DNA of 64,000 nt from Atlantibacter subterraneus (GTDB lineage: Bacteria; Pseudomonadota; Gammaproteobacteria; Enterobacterales; Enterobacteriaceae), in assembly GCF_027853245.1 (NCBI RefSeq), contig NZ_JAPTZM010000007.1. The stretch is one strand, 5' to 3'. Numbering within the stretch: position 1 is the stretch's first letter; every line of letters starts with the position of its first letter. The position numbers and the translations under genes are program-made. Below are positions 24,199 through 33,045 of this stretch, piece after piece. A model generated the notes under the pieces. That model saw only the letters and a list, made by a program, of their open reading frames with translations. It was not told the origin of the DNA and made no database searches.

Positions 24199-26745
24199 AT
24201 GAGCAAAGTCAAACTGGCTATAATCGGTAACGGGATGGTAGGCCATCGTTTTATTGAGGATCTTCTCGATAAAGCTGACGCCAGCCAGTTCGACATTACC
24301 GTATTTTGTGAAGAGCCACGTATCGCCTACGATCGTGTTCACCTCTCCTCTTACTTCTCTCACCACACTGCCGAAGAGCTCTCTCTGGTGCGTGAAGGTT
24401 ATTATGAGAAGCACGGCGTCAACGTGCTGATGGGCGAACGCGCCATCACCATTAACCGCCAGGAAAAAGTGATCCACTCCAGCGCCGGGCGCACCGTCTA
24501 TTACGACAAACTGATCATGGCGACCGGCTCCTATCCGTGGATCCCGCCAATCAAAGGGTCTGAAACCCAGGACTGCTTCGTTTACCGCACCATCGAAGAT
24601 CTCAACGCCATTGAGTCCTGCGCCCGTCGCAGCAAACGCGGCGCGGTGGTCGGCGGCGGTCTGTTAGGTCTGGAAGCCGCTGGCGCGCTAAAAAACCTCG
24701 GCGTGGAAACCCACGTGATTGAATTCGCACCGATGCTGATGGCTGAACAGCTCGATCAGATGGGTGGCGAGCAGCTGCGTAAGAAAATCGAAAGCCTGGG
24801 CGTGAAAGTCCACACCAGCAAAAACACTCAGGAAATCGTTCAGAGCGGCAAAAGCGCGCGGAAAACCATGCGCTTTGCTGACGGCAGCGACCTGGAAGTC
24901 GATTTCATCGTGTTCTCCACCGGTATTCGCCCGCGCGACAAGCTGGCGACCCAGTGCGGTCTGGCCGTCGCGCAGCGTGGCGGTATCGTGATTAACGACA
25001 AATGCCAGACTTCCGATCCGGATATTTACGCCATCGGTGAGTGCGCCAGCTGGCACAACCGCGTGTATGGCCTGGTGGCACCGGGCTATAAAATGGCTCA
25101 GGTGGCGGTTGACCATATCCTCGGCAACACTAACGCCTTTGAAGGTGCCGATCTCAGCGCCAAGCTGAAACTGCTAGGCGTGGACGTTGGCGGCATCGGC
25201 GATGCCCATGGTCGCACCCCAAACTCCCGCAGCTATGTGTTCCTGGACGAAAGCAAAGAAACCTATAAGCGCCTTATCGTCAGCGAAGACAACAAAACCC
25301 TGCTGGGCGCGGTGCTGGTGGGCGACACCAGCGATTACGGCAACCTGCTGCAACTGGTGCTGAACCAAATCGAACTGCCGGAAAACCCGGATGCATTGAT
25401 CCTGCCAGCGCACGCCAGCCAGGGTAAACCGGCTATCGGTGTGGATAAACTGCCGGACAGCGCGCAAATCTGCTCCTGCTTCGATGTCACCAAAGGCATG
25501 CTGATCTCTGCTATCAACAAAGGTTGCCACACCGTTGCGGCGCTGAAAGCGGAAACCAAAGCCGGTACCGGCTGCGGCGGCTGTATCCCGCTGGTGACCC
25601 AGGTGCTGAACGCCGAGCTGGCGAAACAGGGCATCGAAGTCAGCCACAACCTGTGCGAGCACTTCGCGTTCTCCCGTCAGGAGCTGTATCACCTGATCCG
25701 CGTTGAAGGCATCAAAACCTTCGACGAGCTGCTGGCGAAATACGGTAAAGGCTACGGCTGTGAAGTCTGTAAACCTACCGTGGGCTCGCTGCTGGCGTCC
25801 TGCTGGAACGAATACATCCTGAAACCGAAGCACACCCCGCTTCAGGATACCAACGACAACTTCCTGGCGAACATCCAGAAAGATGGCACCTACTCAGTGA
25901 TCCCACGCTCTGCGGGTGGGGAAATCACGCCGGAAGGGCTGATGGAAGTGGGCCGTATCGCTCGCGAATTCAACCTGTACACCAAAATCACCGGTTCTCA
26001 GCGTATCGGCCTGTTCGGCGCGCAGAAAGACGACCTGCCGGAAATCTGGCGTCAGCTGATTGAAGCGGGCTTCGAAACCGGCCATGCCTATGCCAAAGCG
26101 CTGCGTATGGCGAAAACCTGTGTAGGCAGCACCTGGTGCCGCTACGGCGTGGGTGACAGCGTGGGCTTCGGCGTCGAGCTGGAAAACCGTTACAAAGGCA
26201 TCCGCACTCCGCACAAAATGAAGTTTGGCGTTTCCGGCTGTACCCGTGAATGTGCCGAAGCACAGGGTAAAGACGTGGGCATCATCGCCACCGAAAAAGG
26301 CTGGAACCTGTACGTATGCGGTAACGGCGGCATGAAACCGCGTCATGCGGATCTGCTGGCGGCGGACCTCGATCGCGACACCCTGGTGCGTTATCTGGAC
26401 CGCTTTATGATGTTCTACATTCGCACCGCTGACAAACTGACCCGTACCGCGCCGTGGCTGGATAACATGGAAGGCGGCATCGACTACCTGAAGAGCGTAA
26501 TCATCGACGACAAACTGGGCCTGAATTCCCAGCTTGAAGCCGAAATGGCCCGCCTGCGTGACGCCGTGGTCTGCGAATGGACCGAGACGGTGAACGATCC
26601 GGCTGCCCAGGTTCGCTTCCAGCACTTCATCAACAGCCCGCTTCGCGACCCGAATGTTCAGGTGGTTTCCGAGCGTCAACAGCATCGTCCGGCCACGCCG
26701 TATGAACGTATCCCGGTCACCTTTGTGGAGGAGGAAACCGTATGA
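24199..26745 (+). CDS. nirB: NADH-dependent nitrite reductase, large subunit
   Basis: The 848-residue cytoplasmic enzyme reduces nitrite to ammonium with NADH. Domains in order: FAD/NAD oxidoreductase (about 1-400, IIGNGMVGHRFIE and AVVGGGLLGLEAAGAL), a BFD-like [2Fe-2S] domain with Cys425, Cys427, Cys459 and Cys462, then the nitrite/sulfite reductase domain with siroheme/[4Fe-4S] ligands Cys641, Cys647, Cys681 and Cys685. All cofactor ligands are present. It overlaps nirD by four bases (ATGA). Siroheme is supplied by cysG in the same cluster. Confidence 0.98.
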   Translation: MSKVKLAIIGNGMVGHRFIEDLLDKADASQFDITVFCEEPRIAYDRVHLSSYFSHHTAEELSLVREGYYEKHGVNVLMGERAITINRQEKVIHSSAGRTVYYDKLIMATGSYPWIPPIKGSETQDCFVYRTIEDLNAIESCARRSKRGAVVGGGLLGLEAAGALKNLGVETHVIEFAPMLMAEQLDQMGGEQLRKKIESLGVKVHTSKNTQEIVQSGKSARKTMRFADGSDLEVDFIVFSTGIRPRDKLATQCGLAVAQRGGIVINDKCQTSDPDIYAIGECASWHNRVYGLVAPGYKMAQVAVDHILGNTNAFEGADLSAKLKLLGVDVGGIGDAHGRTPNSRSYVFLDESKETYKRLIVSEDNKTLLGAVLVGDTSDYGNLLQLVLNQIELPENPDALILPAHASQGKPAIGVDKLPDSAQICSCFDVTKGMLISAINKGCHTVAALKAETKAGTGCGGCIPLVTQVLNAELAKQGIEVSHNLCEHFAFSRQELYHLIRVEGIKTFDELLAKYGKGYGCEVCKPTVGSLLASCWNEYILKPKHTPLQDTNDNFLANIQKDGTYSVIPRSAGGEITPEGLMEVGRIAREFNLYTKITGSQRIGLFGAQKDDLPEIWRQLIEAGFETGHAYAKALRMAKTCVGSTWCRYGVGDSVGFGVELENRYKGIRTPHKMKFGVSGCTRECAEAQGKDVGIIATEKGWNLYVCGNGGMKPRHADLLAADLDRDTLVRYLDRFMMFYIRTADKLTRTAPWLDNMEGGIDYLKSVIIDDKLGLNSQLEAEMARLRDAVVCEWTETVNDPAAQVRFQHFINSPLRDPNVQVVSERQQHRPATPYERIPVTFVEEETV

Positions 26746-27068
26746 GCCAGTGGATTAACATCTGCCCAATCGACAAGATCCTGCCTGCAACCGGCGTGTG
26801 CGCCCTGCTGAACAACCAGCAGGTGGCGATCTTCCGTCCTCACGCGTCTGACGACGTGTACGCCATCAGCAACATCGACCCGTTCTTCGAGGCCAGCGTG
26901 CTGTCGCGCGGTTTAATCGTCGAACACCAGAGCGAACTGTGGGTAGCCAGCCCGCTGAAGAAACAGCGTTTCCGCCTGCGCGATGGTTTGTGCATGGAGG
27001 ACGAAAGCCACTCCGTTGCCCATTATGAAGCCCGCGTAAAAGACGGGCTGGTGCAGCTCAAAGCGTAA
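26742..27068 (+). CDS. nirD: Nitrite reductase small subunit
   Basis: The 108-residue protein has a Rieske-like fold but lacks the Cys/His ligands of true Rieske proteins, as NirD does. It is essential for NirB activity. Translationally coupled to nirB by a four-base overlap. It is followed by a strong terminator-like hairpin before nirC. Confidence 0.96.
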   Translation: MSQWINICPIDKILPATGVCALLNNQQVAIFRPHASDDVYAISNIDPFFEASVLSRGLIVEHQSELWVASPLKKQRFRLRDGLCMEDESHSVAHYEARVKDGLVQLKA

Positions 27069-27076
27069 TGCCCCTG

Positions 27077-27102
27077 GGCGAGGAACCTCCTCGCCCTTTT
27101 TA
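27077..27102 (+). terminator. Terminator-like hairpin after nirD
   Basis: GGGCGAGGA (27077-27085) and TCCTCGCCC (27089-27097) form a perfect 9-base-pair stem with a 3-base loop, followed by TTTTT. It lies inside the nir cluster, so it should reduce rather than abolish read-through into nirC-cysG. Confidence 0.8.
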
Positions 27103-27259
27103 AATTTTTTCCGTCCCCGGCCTCTTTGCACGCAAAGATGTGCGGTAAACCGTGGGCGTTTTGCGTGAGGCATCGCGATAAAAACAGACCGGAAATCATT
27201 CCGGCCGCGAACGCCAGCGCAGCCAAATTTATTATTTTCAATCTATTAGGATAACCATC

Positions 27260-28069
27260 ATGTTTACAGACACCATCAACAAATGCGCGGCCAATGCGGC
27301 GCGTATCGCCCGGCTCTCTTCCGGCAATCCGTTCGGGTTTTGGGTTAGCTCCGCGATGGCGGGTGCCTACGTCGGCCTGGGGATTATTTTGATTTTCACC
27401 CTGGGCAACCTGCTCGACCCATCGGTGCGTCCGCTGGTGATGGGCGCAACCTTCGGCATCGCGTTGACCCTGGTGATCATCGCCGGTTCCGAACTGTTTA
27501 CCGGCCACACCATGTTCCTGACCTTTGGCGTCAAAGCGGGCACCATCAGCCACGGCCAGATGTGGGCGATCCTGCCGCAAACCTGGCTGGGCAACCTGGT
27601 GGGTTCGGTGTTCGTGGCACTGCTGTACAGCTGGGGCGGCGGTAGCCTGCTGCCGGTTGACACCAGTCTGGTGCATACCGTGGCGCTGGCCAAAACCTCT
27701 GCGCCAGCGATGGTGCTGTTCTTTAAAGGCGCACTGTGTAACTGGCTGGTTTGCCTGGCGATCTGGATGGCGATCCGCACCGAAGGCGCAGCGAAATTCC
27801 TGGCGATCTGGTGGTGCCTGCTGGCGTTTATTGCCTCCGGCTACGAGCACTCCGTTGCCAACATGACGCTGTTCGCTCTTTCCTGGTTCGGTCACCACAG
27901 CGATGCTTACACGCTTTCCGGCATCGGCCATAACCTGTTGTGGGTAACCCTCGGCAATACCTTCTCCGGTGCGGTGTTTATGGGATTAGGTTACTGGTAT
28001 GCTACGCCAAAAGCGGAGCGTCCGACTCCTGCACACATCGCAACCGTTGCGGCGAAAGCCAGCCACTAA
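27260..28069 (+). CDS. nirC: Nitrite transporter NirC
   Basis: The 269-residue protein has about six membrane helices of the formate/nitrite transporter family. Typical motifs are GATFGIALTLVIIAGSELFTGHTM (about 55-78), KGALCNWLVCLAIWMA (about 155-170) and SGYEHSVANM (about 193-202). It moves nitrite across the inner membrane for NirBD. It is separated from nirD by a 191-base gap with a hairpin, and followed after 11 bases by cysG. Confidence 0.97.
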   Translation: MFTDTINKCAANAARIARLSSGNPFGFWVSSAMAGAYVGLGIILIFTLGNLLDPSVRPLVMGATFGIALTLVIIAGSELFTGHTMFLTFGVKAGTISHGQMWAILPQTWLGNLVGSVFVALLYSWGGGSLLPVDTSLVHTVALAKTSAPAMVLFFKGALCNWLVCLAIWMAIRTEGAAKFLAIWWCLLAFIASGYEHSVANMTLFALSWFGHHSDAYTLSGIGHNLLWVTLGNTFSGAVFMGLGYWYATPKAERPTPAHIATVAAKASH

Positions 28070-28080
28070 GAGGTCATGTC

Positions 28081-29445
28081 GTGGATCACCTGCCAATATT
28101 TTGTCAGTTAAAACAGCGCCCCTGCTTATTAGTCGGTGGCGGGGACGTAGCAGAACGCAAAGCGCGCCTGCTGATGGAGGCAGGAGCCCGGGTGACGGTA
28201 AACGCGCTGGCGTTTACCCCGCAGTTTCAGGTCTGGCATGACGAGGGCGCATTAACTCTCGCCGCCGGGCCGTTTGACGCCAGCCTGATGGACGACTGCT
28301 GGCTGGTGATCGCTGCCACCAACGACGACGCGGTGAACGCTCAGGTCAGCGAAGCTGCCGAAGCGCGCCGTATTTTCTGTAACGTGGTGGATGCGCCGCA
28401 GCAGGCCAGCTTTATCATGCCGTCGATTATCGACCGCTCGCCGCTGATGGTGGCGGTCTCTTCCGGCGGCACCTCTCCTGTTTTAGCGCGCTTGCTGCGT
28501 GAGAAACTCGAATCCCTTCTGCCTCAGCATCTGGGGCAAATCGCCCACTATGCCGGTAAGCTGCGCCGCCGCGTGAAGAACACCTTCGGCAGCATGAGCG
28601 AGCGCCGCCGCTTCTGGGAAAAGCTGTTTGTTAACGATCGGCTGGCGCAGTCGCTCGCTAATCAGGATGAGCAAAACGTTGCGACCATCACCGAAACGCT
28701 GTTCACGGAGCCGCTGGATAACCGTGGCGAAGTGGTGCTGGTGGGTGCAGGTCCGGGCGATCCGGGCCTGCTGACGCTGAAAGGGCTACAGCAGATCCAA
28801 CAGGCGGATATCGTGGTCTACGACCGGCTGGTATCTGATGAGATTATGAATCTGGTGCGCCGTGACGCCGATCGGGTATTCGTCGGCAAGCGCGCCGGTT
28901 ACCACTGCGTGCCGCAGGAAGAGATTAATCAAATTCTGCTGCGCGAAGCCCAGCGCGGCAAACGCGTGGTGCGGCTGAAAGGCGGCGACCCGTTTATTTT
29001 CGGGCGCGGCGGCGAGGAACTCGAAACGCTGATCGGCGCGGGTATCCCGTTCTCCGTAGTGCCCGGCATTACCGCCGCATCCGGCTGTTCTGCCTATGCG
29101 GGTATCCCGCTCACCCATCGCGATTATGCCCAGAGCGTGCGGTTAATCACCGGCCACCTGAAGAGCGGTGGCGAGTTTGACTGGCATAATCTGGCGGCAG
29201 AGAAACAGACGCTGGTGTTTTATATGGGCCTGAACCAGGCGGCGACCATCCAGCAAAAACTGCTGGAACACGGTATGGATGCCGACATGCCGGTGGCGCT
29301 GGTGGAAAACGGCACCAGCGTTAAGCAGCGCGTGGTCAACGGCACGCTGACGCAGCTCGGCGAGCTGGCGCAAGAGGTGGAAAGCCCGAGCCTGATTTTC
29401 GTGGGCCGGGTGGTGGCGCTGCGCGATAAATTACGCTGGTTTTAA
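28081..29445 (+). CDS. cysG: Siroheme synthase CysG
   Basis: The 454-residue trifunctional enzyme makes siroheme from uroporphyrinogen III. The N-terminal domain (1-about 145, VVDHLPIFCQ.., LLVGGGDVAERKARLL) is the precorrin-2 dehydrogenase/ferrochelatase. The C-terminal domain (about 215-454, VVLVGAGPGDPGLLTLKG, KGGDPFIFGRGGEE, ITAASGCSAY) is the SAM-dependent methyltransferase. I chose the GTG start at 28081, which directly follows an AGAGG site and matches the E. coli GTG start; a longer reading to 27940 lies inside nirC. Siroheme serves both NirB and sulfite reductase. Confidence 0.96.
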   Translation: MDHLPIFCQLKQRPCLLVGGGDVAERKARLLMEAGARVTVNALAFTPQFQVWHDEGALTLAAGPFDASLMDDCWLVIAATNDDAVNAQVSEAAEARRIFCNVVDAPQQASFIMPSIIDRSPLMVAVSSGGTSPVLARLLREKLESLLPQHLGQIAHYAGKLRRRVKNTFGSMSERRRFWEKLFVNDRLAQSLANQDEQNVATITETLFTEPLDNRGEVVLVGAGPGDPGLLTLKGLQQIQQADIVVYDRLVSDEIMNLVRRDADRVFVGKRAGYHCVPQEEINQILLREAQRGKRVVRLKGGDPFIFGRGGEELETLIGAGIPFSVVPGITAASGCSAYAGIPLTHRDYAQSVRLITGHLKSGGEFDWHNLAAEKQTLVFYMGLNQAATIQQKLLEHGMDADMPVALVENGTSVKQRVVNGTLTQLGELAQEVESPSLIFVGRVVALRDKLRWF

Positions 29446-29644
29446 TTATCCCGGGCAGGCTCACAGCCTGCTCGCTCCTGTTGCACTTCCGAATTTGTCT
29501 TTCCTGTCATTGTGTTCCTTAAGTGTTCTAAATAATTTAAATCATTTATTTTCAATAACTTAAATAATTAACTCATAACATCCCGCTCACAAATGGCGAT
29601 TTTGTGATCTACTTCGCCAATACAATTCATCATATGTTGTTATA

Positions 29645-29670
29645 TTCATTATGCGTCATCTCATAATGAA
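29645..29670. repeat. Perfect 9-base inverted repeat, candidate FrlR operator
   Basis: TTCATTATG (29645-29653) and CATAATGAA (29662-29670) are perfect inverted repeats with an 8-base spacer, about 111-136 bases before the frlA ATG. The AT-rich sequence and lack of a T tract suggest a protein-binding operator rather than a terminator. FrlR is the obvious candidate but this is inference. Confidence 0.5.
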
Positions 29671-29687
29671 ACGGTAAAGCGATATCC

Positions 29688-29709
29688 CACGATCCCTGTC
29701 AGGATCGTG
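29688..29709 (+). other. Hairpin in the frlA leader
   Basis: CACGATCC (29688-29695) and GGATCGTG (29702-29709) form a perfect 8-base-pair stem with a 6-base loop, 72 bases before the frlA start. No T run follows. It is possibly a leader RNA structure or a second operator. Confidence 0.45.
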
Positions 29710-29780
29710 CGGCGACCTGCTGCCTTCATTCAGACGCACTGAACCCTACAACTCCATTTGATAATTAAAAAGGTAACGAT

Positions 29781-31118
29781 ATGGAAGGCCAGGAACTCCA
29801 ACGCAAGCTCGGCTTTTGGGCCGTGCTGGCCATTTCCGTCGGAACGACCGTCGGTTCCGGTATTTTCGTTTCGGTTGGTGAAGTAGCAAAAGCAGCAGGC
29901 TCTCCGTGGCTCACGGTGCTTGCTTTCGTGATTGGCGGACTGATCGTGATCCCGCAGATGTGCGTTTACGCGGAGCTTTCCACCGCGTATCCCGAAAACG
30001 GCGCGGACTATGTGTATCTGAAAAACGCTGGCAGTCGTCCGCTGGCGTTTCTCTCCGGCTGGGCCAGCTTCTGGGCCAACGACGCACCCTCGCTCTCTAT
30101 TATGGCGCTGGCGATTGTCAGTAATCTGGCCTTTCTGGTGCCCATCGATCCGTTTGCCGGGAAATTCATCGCCACCGGCCTGATTCTGGCATTTATGCTG
30201 CTACACCTGCGTTCGGTGGAAGGCGGTGCCACCTTCCAGACGCTGATCACCATTGCCAAAATCATTCCGTTCGCCATCGTAATTGGTATCGGCGTGTTCT
30301 GGCTCAAAGGCGATAACTTTAGCGCGCCAGCGACCGCCACCACCAGCGCGGCGGCGGGCATTATGGCGCTGCTGGCCGGGATATCCGCCACCAGTTGGTC
30401 CTACACCGGCATGGCATCCATCTGCTACATGACCGGCGAAATCAAAAACCCGGGCAAAACCATGCCGCGCGCACTGATCGGTTCCTGCTTACTGGTGCTG
30501 GTGCTCTATTCGCTGTTGGCGCTGGTGATCACCGGACTGATGCCGTTCGACAAGCTCGCCGCCTCCGGGACGCCGATTTCCGACGCGCTTACCTACATCC
30601 CGGCGCTGGGCAGCGTAGCGGGCATCTTTGTCGCCATTACCGCCATCATCGTGATCCTTGGCTCGCTCTCCAGCTGCGTGATGTACCAGCCGCGCCTCGA
30701 GTATGCGATGGCGAAAGATAACCTGTTTTTCAAAAGCTTCGGGCACGTCCACCCGAAATACAACACGCCGGATGTCTCCATCATCCTGCAATGCGCCCTC
30801 GGCATCTTCTTTATCTTCGTTTCTGACCTGACCAGCCTGCTGGGCTACTTCACGCTGGTGATGTGCTTCAAAAACACCCTGACCTTTGGCTCGATTATTT
30901 GGTGCCGCAAGCGTGAGGACTATAAACCGCTGTGGCGTACGCCGGCGTTCGGCCTGATGACCTTCGCCGCTATCGCTTCAAGCTTGATTCTTGTGGCCTC
31001 CACCTTCGTGTGGGCGCCAATCCCGGGGCTGGTTTGCGCCCTGATTGTTATCGCCACCGGCCTACCCGCTTATGCCTTCTGGGAAAAGCGCAACCGCCGC
31101 CTGGCGCATATTTCTTAA
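29781..31118 (+). CDS. frlA: Fructoselysine/psicoselysine transporter
   Basis: The 445-residue amino acid-polyamine-organocation (APC) permease has about 12 membrane helices. The helix-1 motif SVGTTVGSGIFVSVGEVAKAAGSP and the ICYMTGEIKNPGKTMPRALIGSCLL segment are typical of the family and of E. coli FrlA. It imports Amadori products such as fructoselysine. First gene of the frl operon; frlB follows after 21 bases. Confidence 0.95.
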   Translation: MEGQELQRKLGFWAVLAISVGTTVGSGIFVSVGEVAKAAGSPWLTVLAFVIGGLIVIPQMCVYAELSTAYPENGADYVYLKNAGSRPLAFLSGWASFWANDAPSLSIMALAIVSNLAFLVPIDPFAGKFIATGLILAFMLLHLRSVEGGATFQTLITIAKIIPFAIVIGIGVFWLKGDNFSAPATATTSAAAGIMALLAGISATSWSYTGMASICYMTGEIKNPGKTMPRALIGSCLLVLVLYSLLALVITGLMPFDKLAASGTPISDALTYIPALGSVAGIFVAITAIIVILGSLSSCVMYQPRLEYAMAKDNLFFKSFGHVHPKYNTPDVSIILQCALGIFFIFVSDLTSLLGYFTLVMCFKNTLTFGSIIWCRKREDYKPLWRTPAFGLMTFAAIASSLILVASTFVWAPIPGLVCALIVIATGLPAYAFWEKRNRRLAHIS

Positions 31119-31139
31119 CCCTGTCTGGAGAGTTGTTGC

Positions 31140-32162
31140 ATGTTGAATATTGATAAAAGCACGGTGGATTTCCTGGTAACCGAAAACATGGTCAAGGAAG
31201 TGGAGAAGGTACTTGAGAAAGACGTTCCCCGCGTGCATGCCATTGTTGATGAAATGATCGCGCGCGGCGTAGATCGCATTTACTTTGTTGCCTGCGGCTC
31301 CCCGCTGAATGCGGCGCAGACGGCAAAACATCTGGCGGACCGCTTCTCCAGTTTGCAGGTCTACGCGCTATCCGGCTGGGAATTCTGTGATAACACGCCG
31401 CACCGCCTGGATTCGCGCTGCGCGGTGATCGGTGTCTCTGACTACGGTAAGACCGAAGAAGTAATTAAGGCGCTGGAGCTGGGCGCGGCGTGCGGCGCGC
31501 TGACCGCCGCCTTTACCAAACGCCCGGACAGCCCGATCACTCAGGCCGCCGAACATGTGGTGGCGTATGAAGCCGACTGCATCTGGGAAATCCATCTGCT
31601 GCTGTGCTACAGCGTGGTGCTGGAGATGATTACCCGCCTCGCGCCGCATACCGAAATCGGCAAAATCAAAAACGATCTGCGCAAGCTGCCGCAGGCGCTC
31701 GGTCACCTGGTGCGCACATGGGAAGACAAAGGGCGTCAGCTTGGCGAGCAGGCCTCACAGTGGCCAATGATCTATACCGTTTCCGCCGGTCCGCTGCGCC
31801 CGCTGGGTTACAAAGAAGGGATCGTCACGCTGATGGAATTTACCTGGACCCACGGTTCGGTGATTGAGAGCGGTGAATTCCGCCACGGCCCGCTGGAAAT
31901 TGTTGAGCCGGGCGTGCCGTTCCTGTTCCTGCTCGGCAATGACGAAAGCCGTCACACCACCGAGCGCGCGATTCGTTTCGTGCGCGAGCGTACCGATAAC
32001 GTCATCGTGATCGACTATGCCGAGATCGCCCAGGGGCTGCACCCGTGGCTCGCGCCGTTCCTGATGTTCGTACCGATGGAATGGCTCTGCTACTACCTCT
32101 CTATCTACAAAGACCATAACCCGGACGATCGTCGTTACTACGGCGGTATCGTCGAGTATTAA
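31140..32162 (+). CDS. frlB: Fructoselysine-6-phosphate deglycase
   Basis: The 340-residue SIS-domain protein hydrolyses fructoselysine 6-phosphate to glucose 6-phosphate and lysine. Two SIS domains are visible, VACGSPLNAAQTAKHLADR (about 44-62) and YTVSAGPLRPLGYKEGIVTLMEFTWTHGSVIESGEFRHGPLE (about 205-246), resembling the isomerase half of glucosamine-6-phosphate synthase. Second gene of frlABCD. Confidence 0.95.
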   Translation: MLNIDKSTVDFLVTENMVKEVEKVLEKDVPRVHAIVDEMIARGVDRIYFVACGSPLNAAQTAKHLADRFSSLQVYALSGWEFCDNTPHRLDSRCAVIGVSDYGKTEEVIKALELGAACGALTAAFTKRPDSPITQAAEHVVAYEADCIWEIHLLLCYSVVLEMITRLAPHTEIGKIKNDLRKLPQALGHLVRTWEDKGRQLGEQASQWPMIYTVSAGPLRPLGYKEGIVTLMEFTWTHGSVIESGEFRHGPLEIVEPGVPFLFLLGNDESRHTTERAIRFVRERTDNVIVIDYAEIAQGLHPWLAPFLMFVPMEWLCYYLSIYKDHNPDDRRYYGGIVEY

Positions 32163-32214
32163 TTCCCTCGCCCGGCCTCCGTGCAGGCCGGGCATCACAG
32201 CAAGGAGCAGGAAG

Positions 32215-33045
32215 ATGAAAACGGGTATGTTTACCTGCGGGCATCAGCGTTTACCGCTGGAGCACGCGTTTCGCGACGCACATGAATTAGGGTATGACGG
32301 GCTGGAACTGTGGGGCGGCCGACCTCACGCTTATGCGCCGGACCTCAACGCGGGCGGTATTAAGCACGTTAAAGAACTGGCGCGGGTGTATCAGATGCCG
32401 ATCATCGGCTACACCCCGGAAACCAACGGCTATCCGTACAATATGATGCTGGGCGATGAGCGGATGCGTCGCGAAAGCCTGGATATGATCAAGCTCGGTA
32501 TGGATATGGCGAAAGAAATGGACGCCGGATTCACGCTGATTTCCGCTGCTCACGCCGGCTATCTCACGCCGCCCGACGCCATCTGGCAGCGGCTGGCGGA
32601 TAATCTGCGCGAACTCTGCGATCATGCAGAAAACATCGGTATGGATCTGCTGCTGGAACCGCTGACGCCGTATGAGTCCAACGTGGTGTGCAACGCCAAC
32701 GATGTGTTGCGCGCGCTGGCGCTGGTGCCCTCGCCGCGCCTGTTCAGCATGATTGATATCTGCGCCCCGTTTGTCCAGGGCGAGCCGGTGATGAGCTATT
32801 TCGCTAAGCTGGGCGACAAGCTGCGCCATCTGCATATTGTCGACAGCGACGGTGCCAGCGACAGCCACTACATTCCGGGGGAAGGCAAAATGCCGCTGCG
32901 CGAGTTAATGCGCGATATTATCGACAGCGGGTATAACGGCTACTGCACTATTGAACTGGTAACGATGTATATGAACGAGCCGCGGCTTTACGCCCGCCAG
33001 GCGCTGGCGCGTTTTCGCGAGCTGCTGCCACAGGAGGCACAATGA
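32215..33045 (+). CDS. frlC: Fructoselysine 3-epimerase
   Basis: The 276-residue TIM-barrel protein of the xylose-isomerase-like family interconverts psicoselysine and fructoselysine. Metal-ligand regions are LLLEPLTPYESN (about 143-154), SMIDICAP and LRHLHIVDSDG (about 203-213) and the C-terminal CTIELV. It is 52 bases after frlB with an AGGAG site and overlaps frlD by four bases (ATGA). Confidence 0.94.
   Translation: MKTGMFTCGHQRLPLEHAFRDAHELGYDGLELWGGRPHAYAPDLNAGGIKHVKELARVYQMPIIGYTPETNGYPYNMMLGDERMRRESLDMIKLGMDMAKEMDAGFTLISAAHAGYLTPPDAIWQRLADNLRELCDHAENIGMDLLLEPLTPYESNVVCNANDVLRALALVPSPRLFSMIDICAPFVQGEPVMSYFAKLGDKLRHLHIVDSDGASDSHYIPGEGKMPLRELMRDIIDSGYNGYCTIELVTMYMNEPRLYARQALARFRELLPQEAQ

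Larger units (their letters stand above)
29446..29780 (+). promoter_or_regulatory. frlA upstream region with three inverted repeats
   Basis: These 335 bases have no gene; the small lipoprotein gene yhfL that follows cysG in E. coli is missing. The region holds a hairpin just after cysG (GCAGGCT CAC AGCCTGC, 29455-29471), a strongly AT-rich block (29520-29580), an inverted repeat TCACAAA/TTTGTGA (29587-29593 and 29601-29607), a half-CRP-like TGTGA at 29603-29607, and the perfect inverted repeat described next. The frlA promoter must lie here. Confidence 0.6.

Noticed and set aside
27023..27931. 302-codon open frame opposite nirC
   Set aside because: Same explanation: the reverse frame of a GC-rich membrane protein gene, with no plausible domain.
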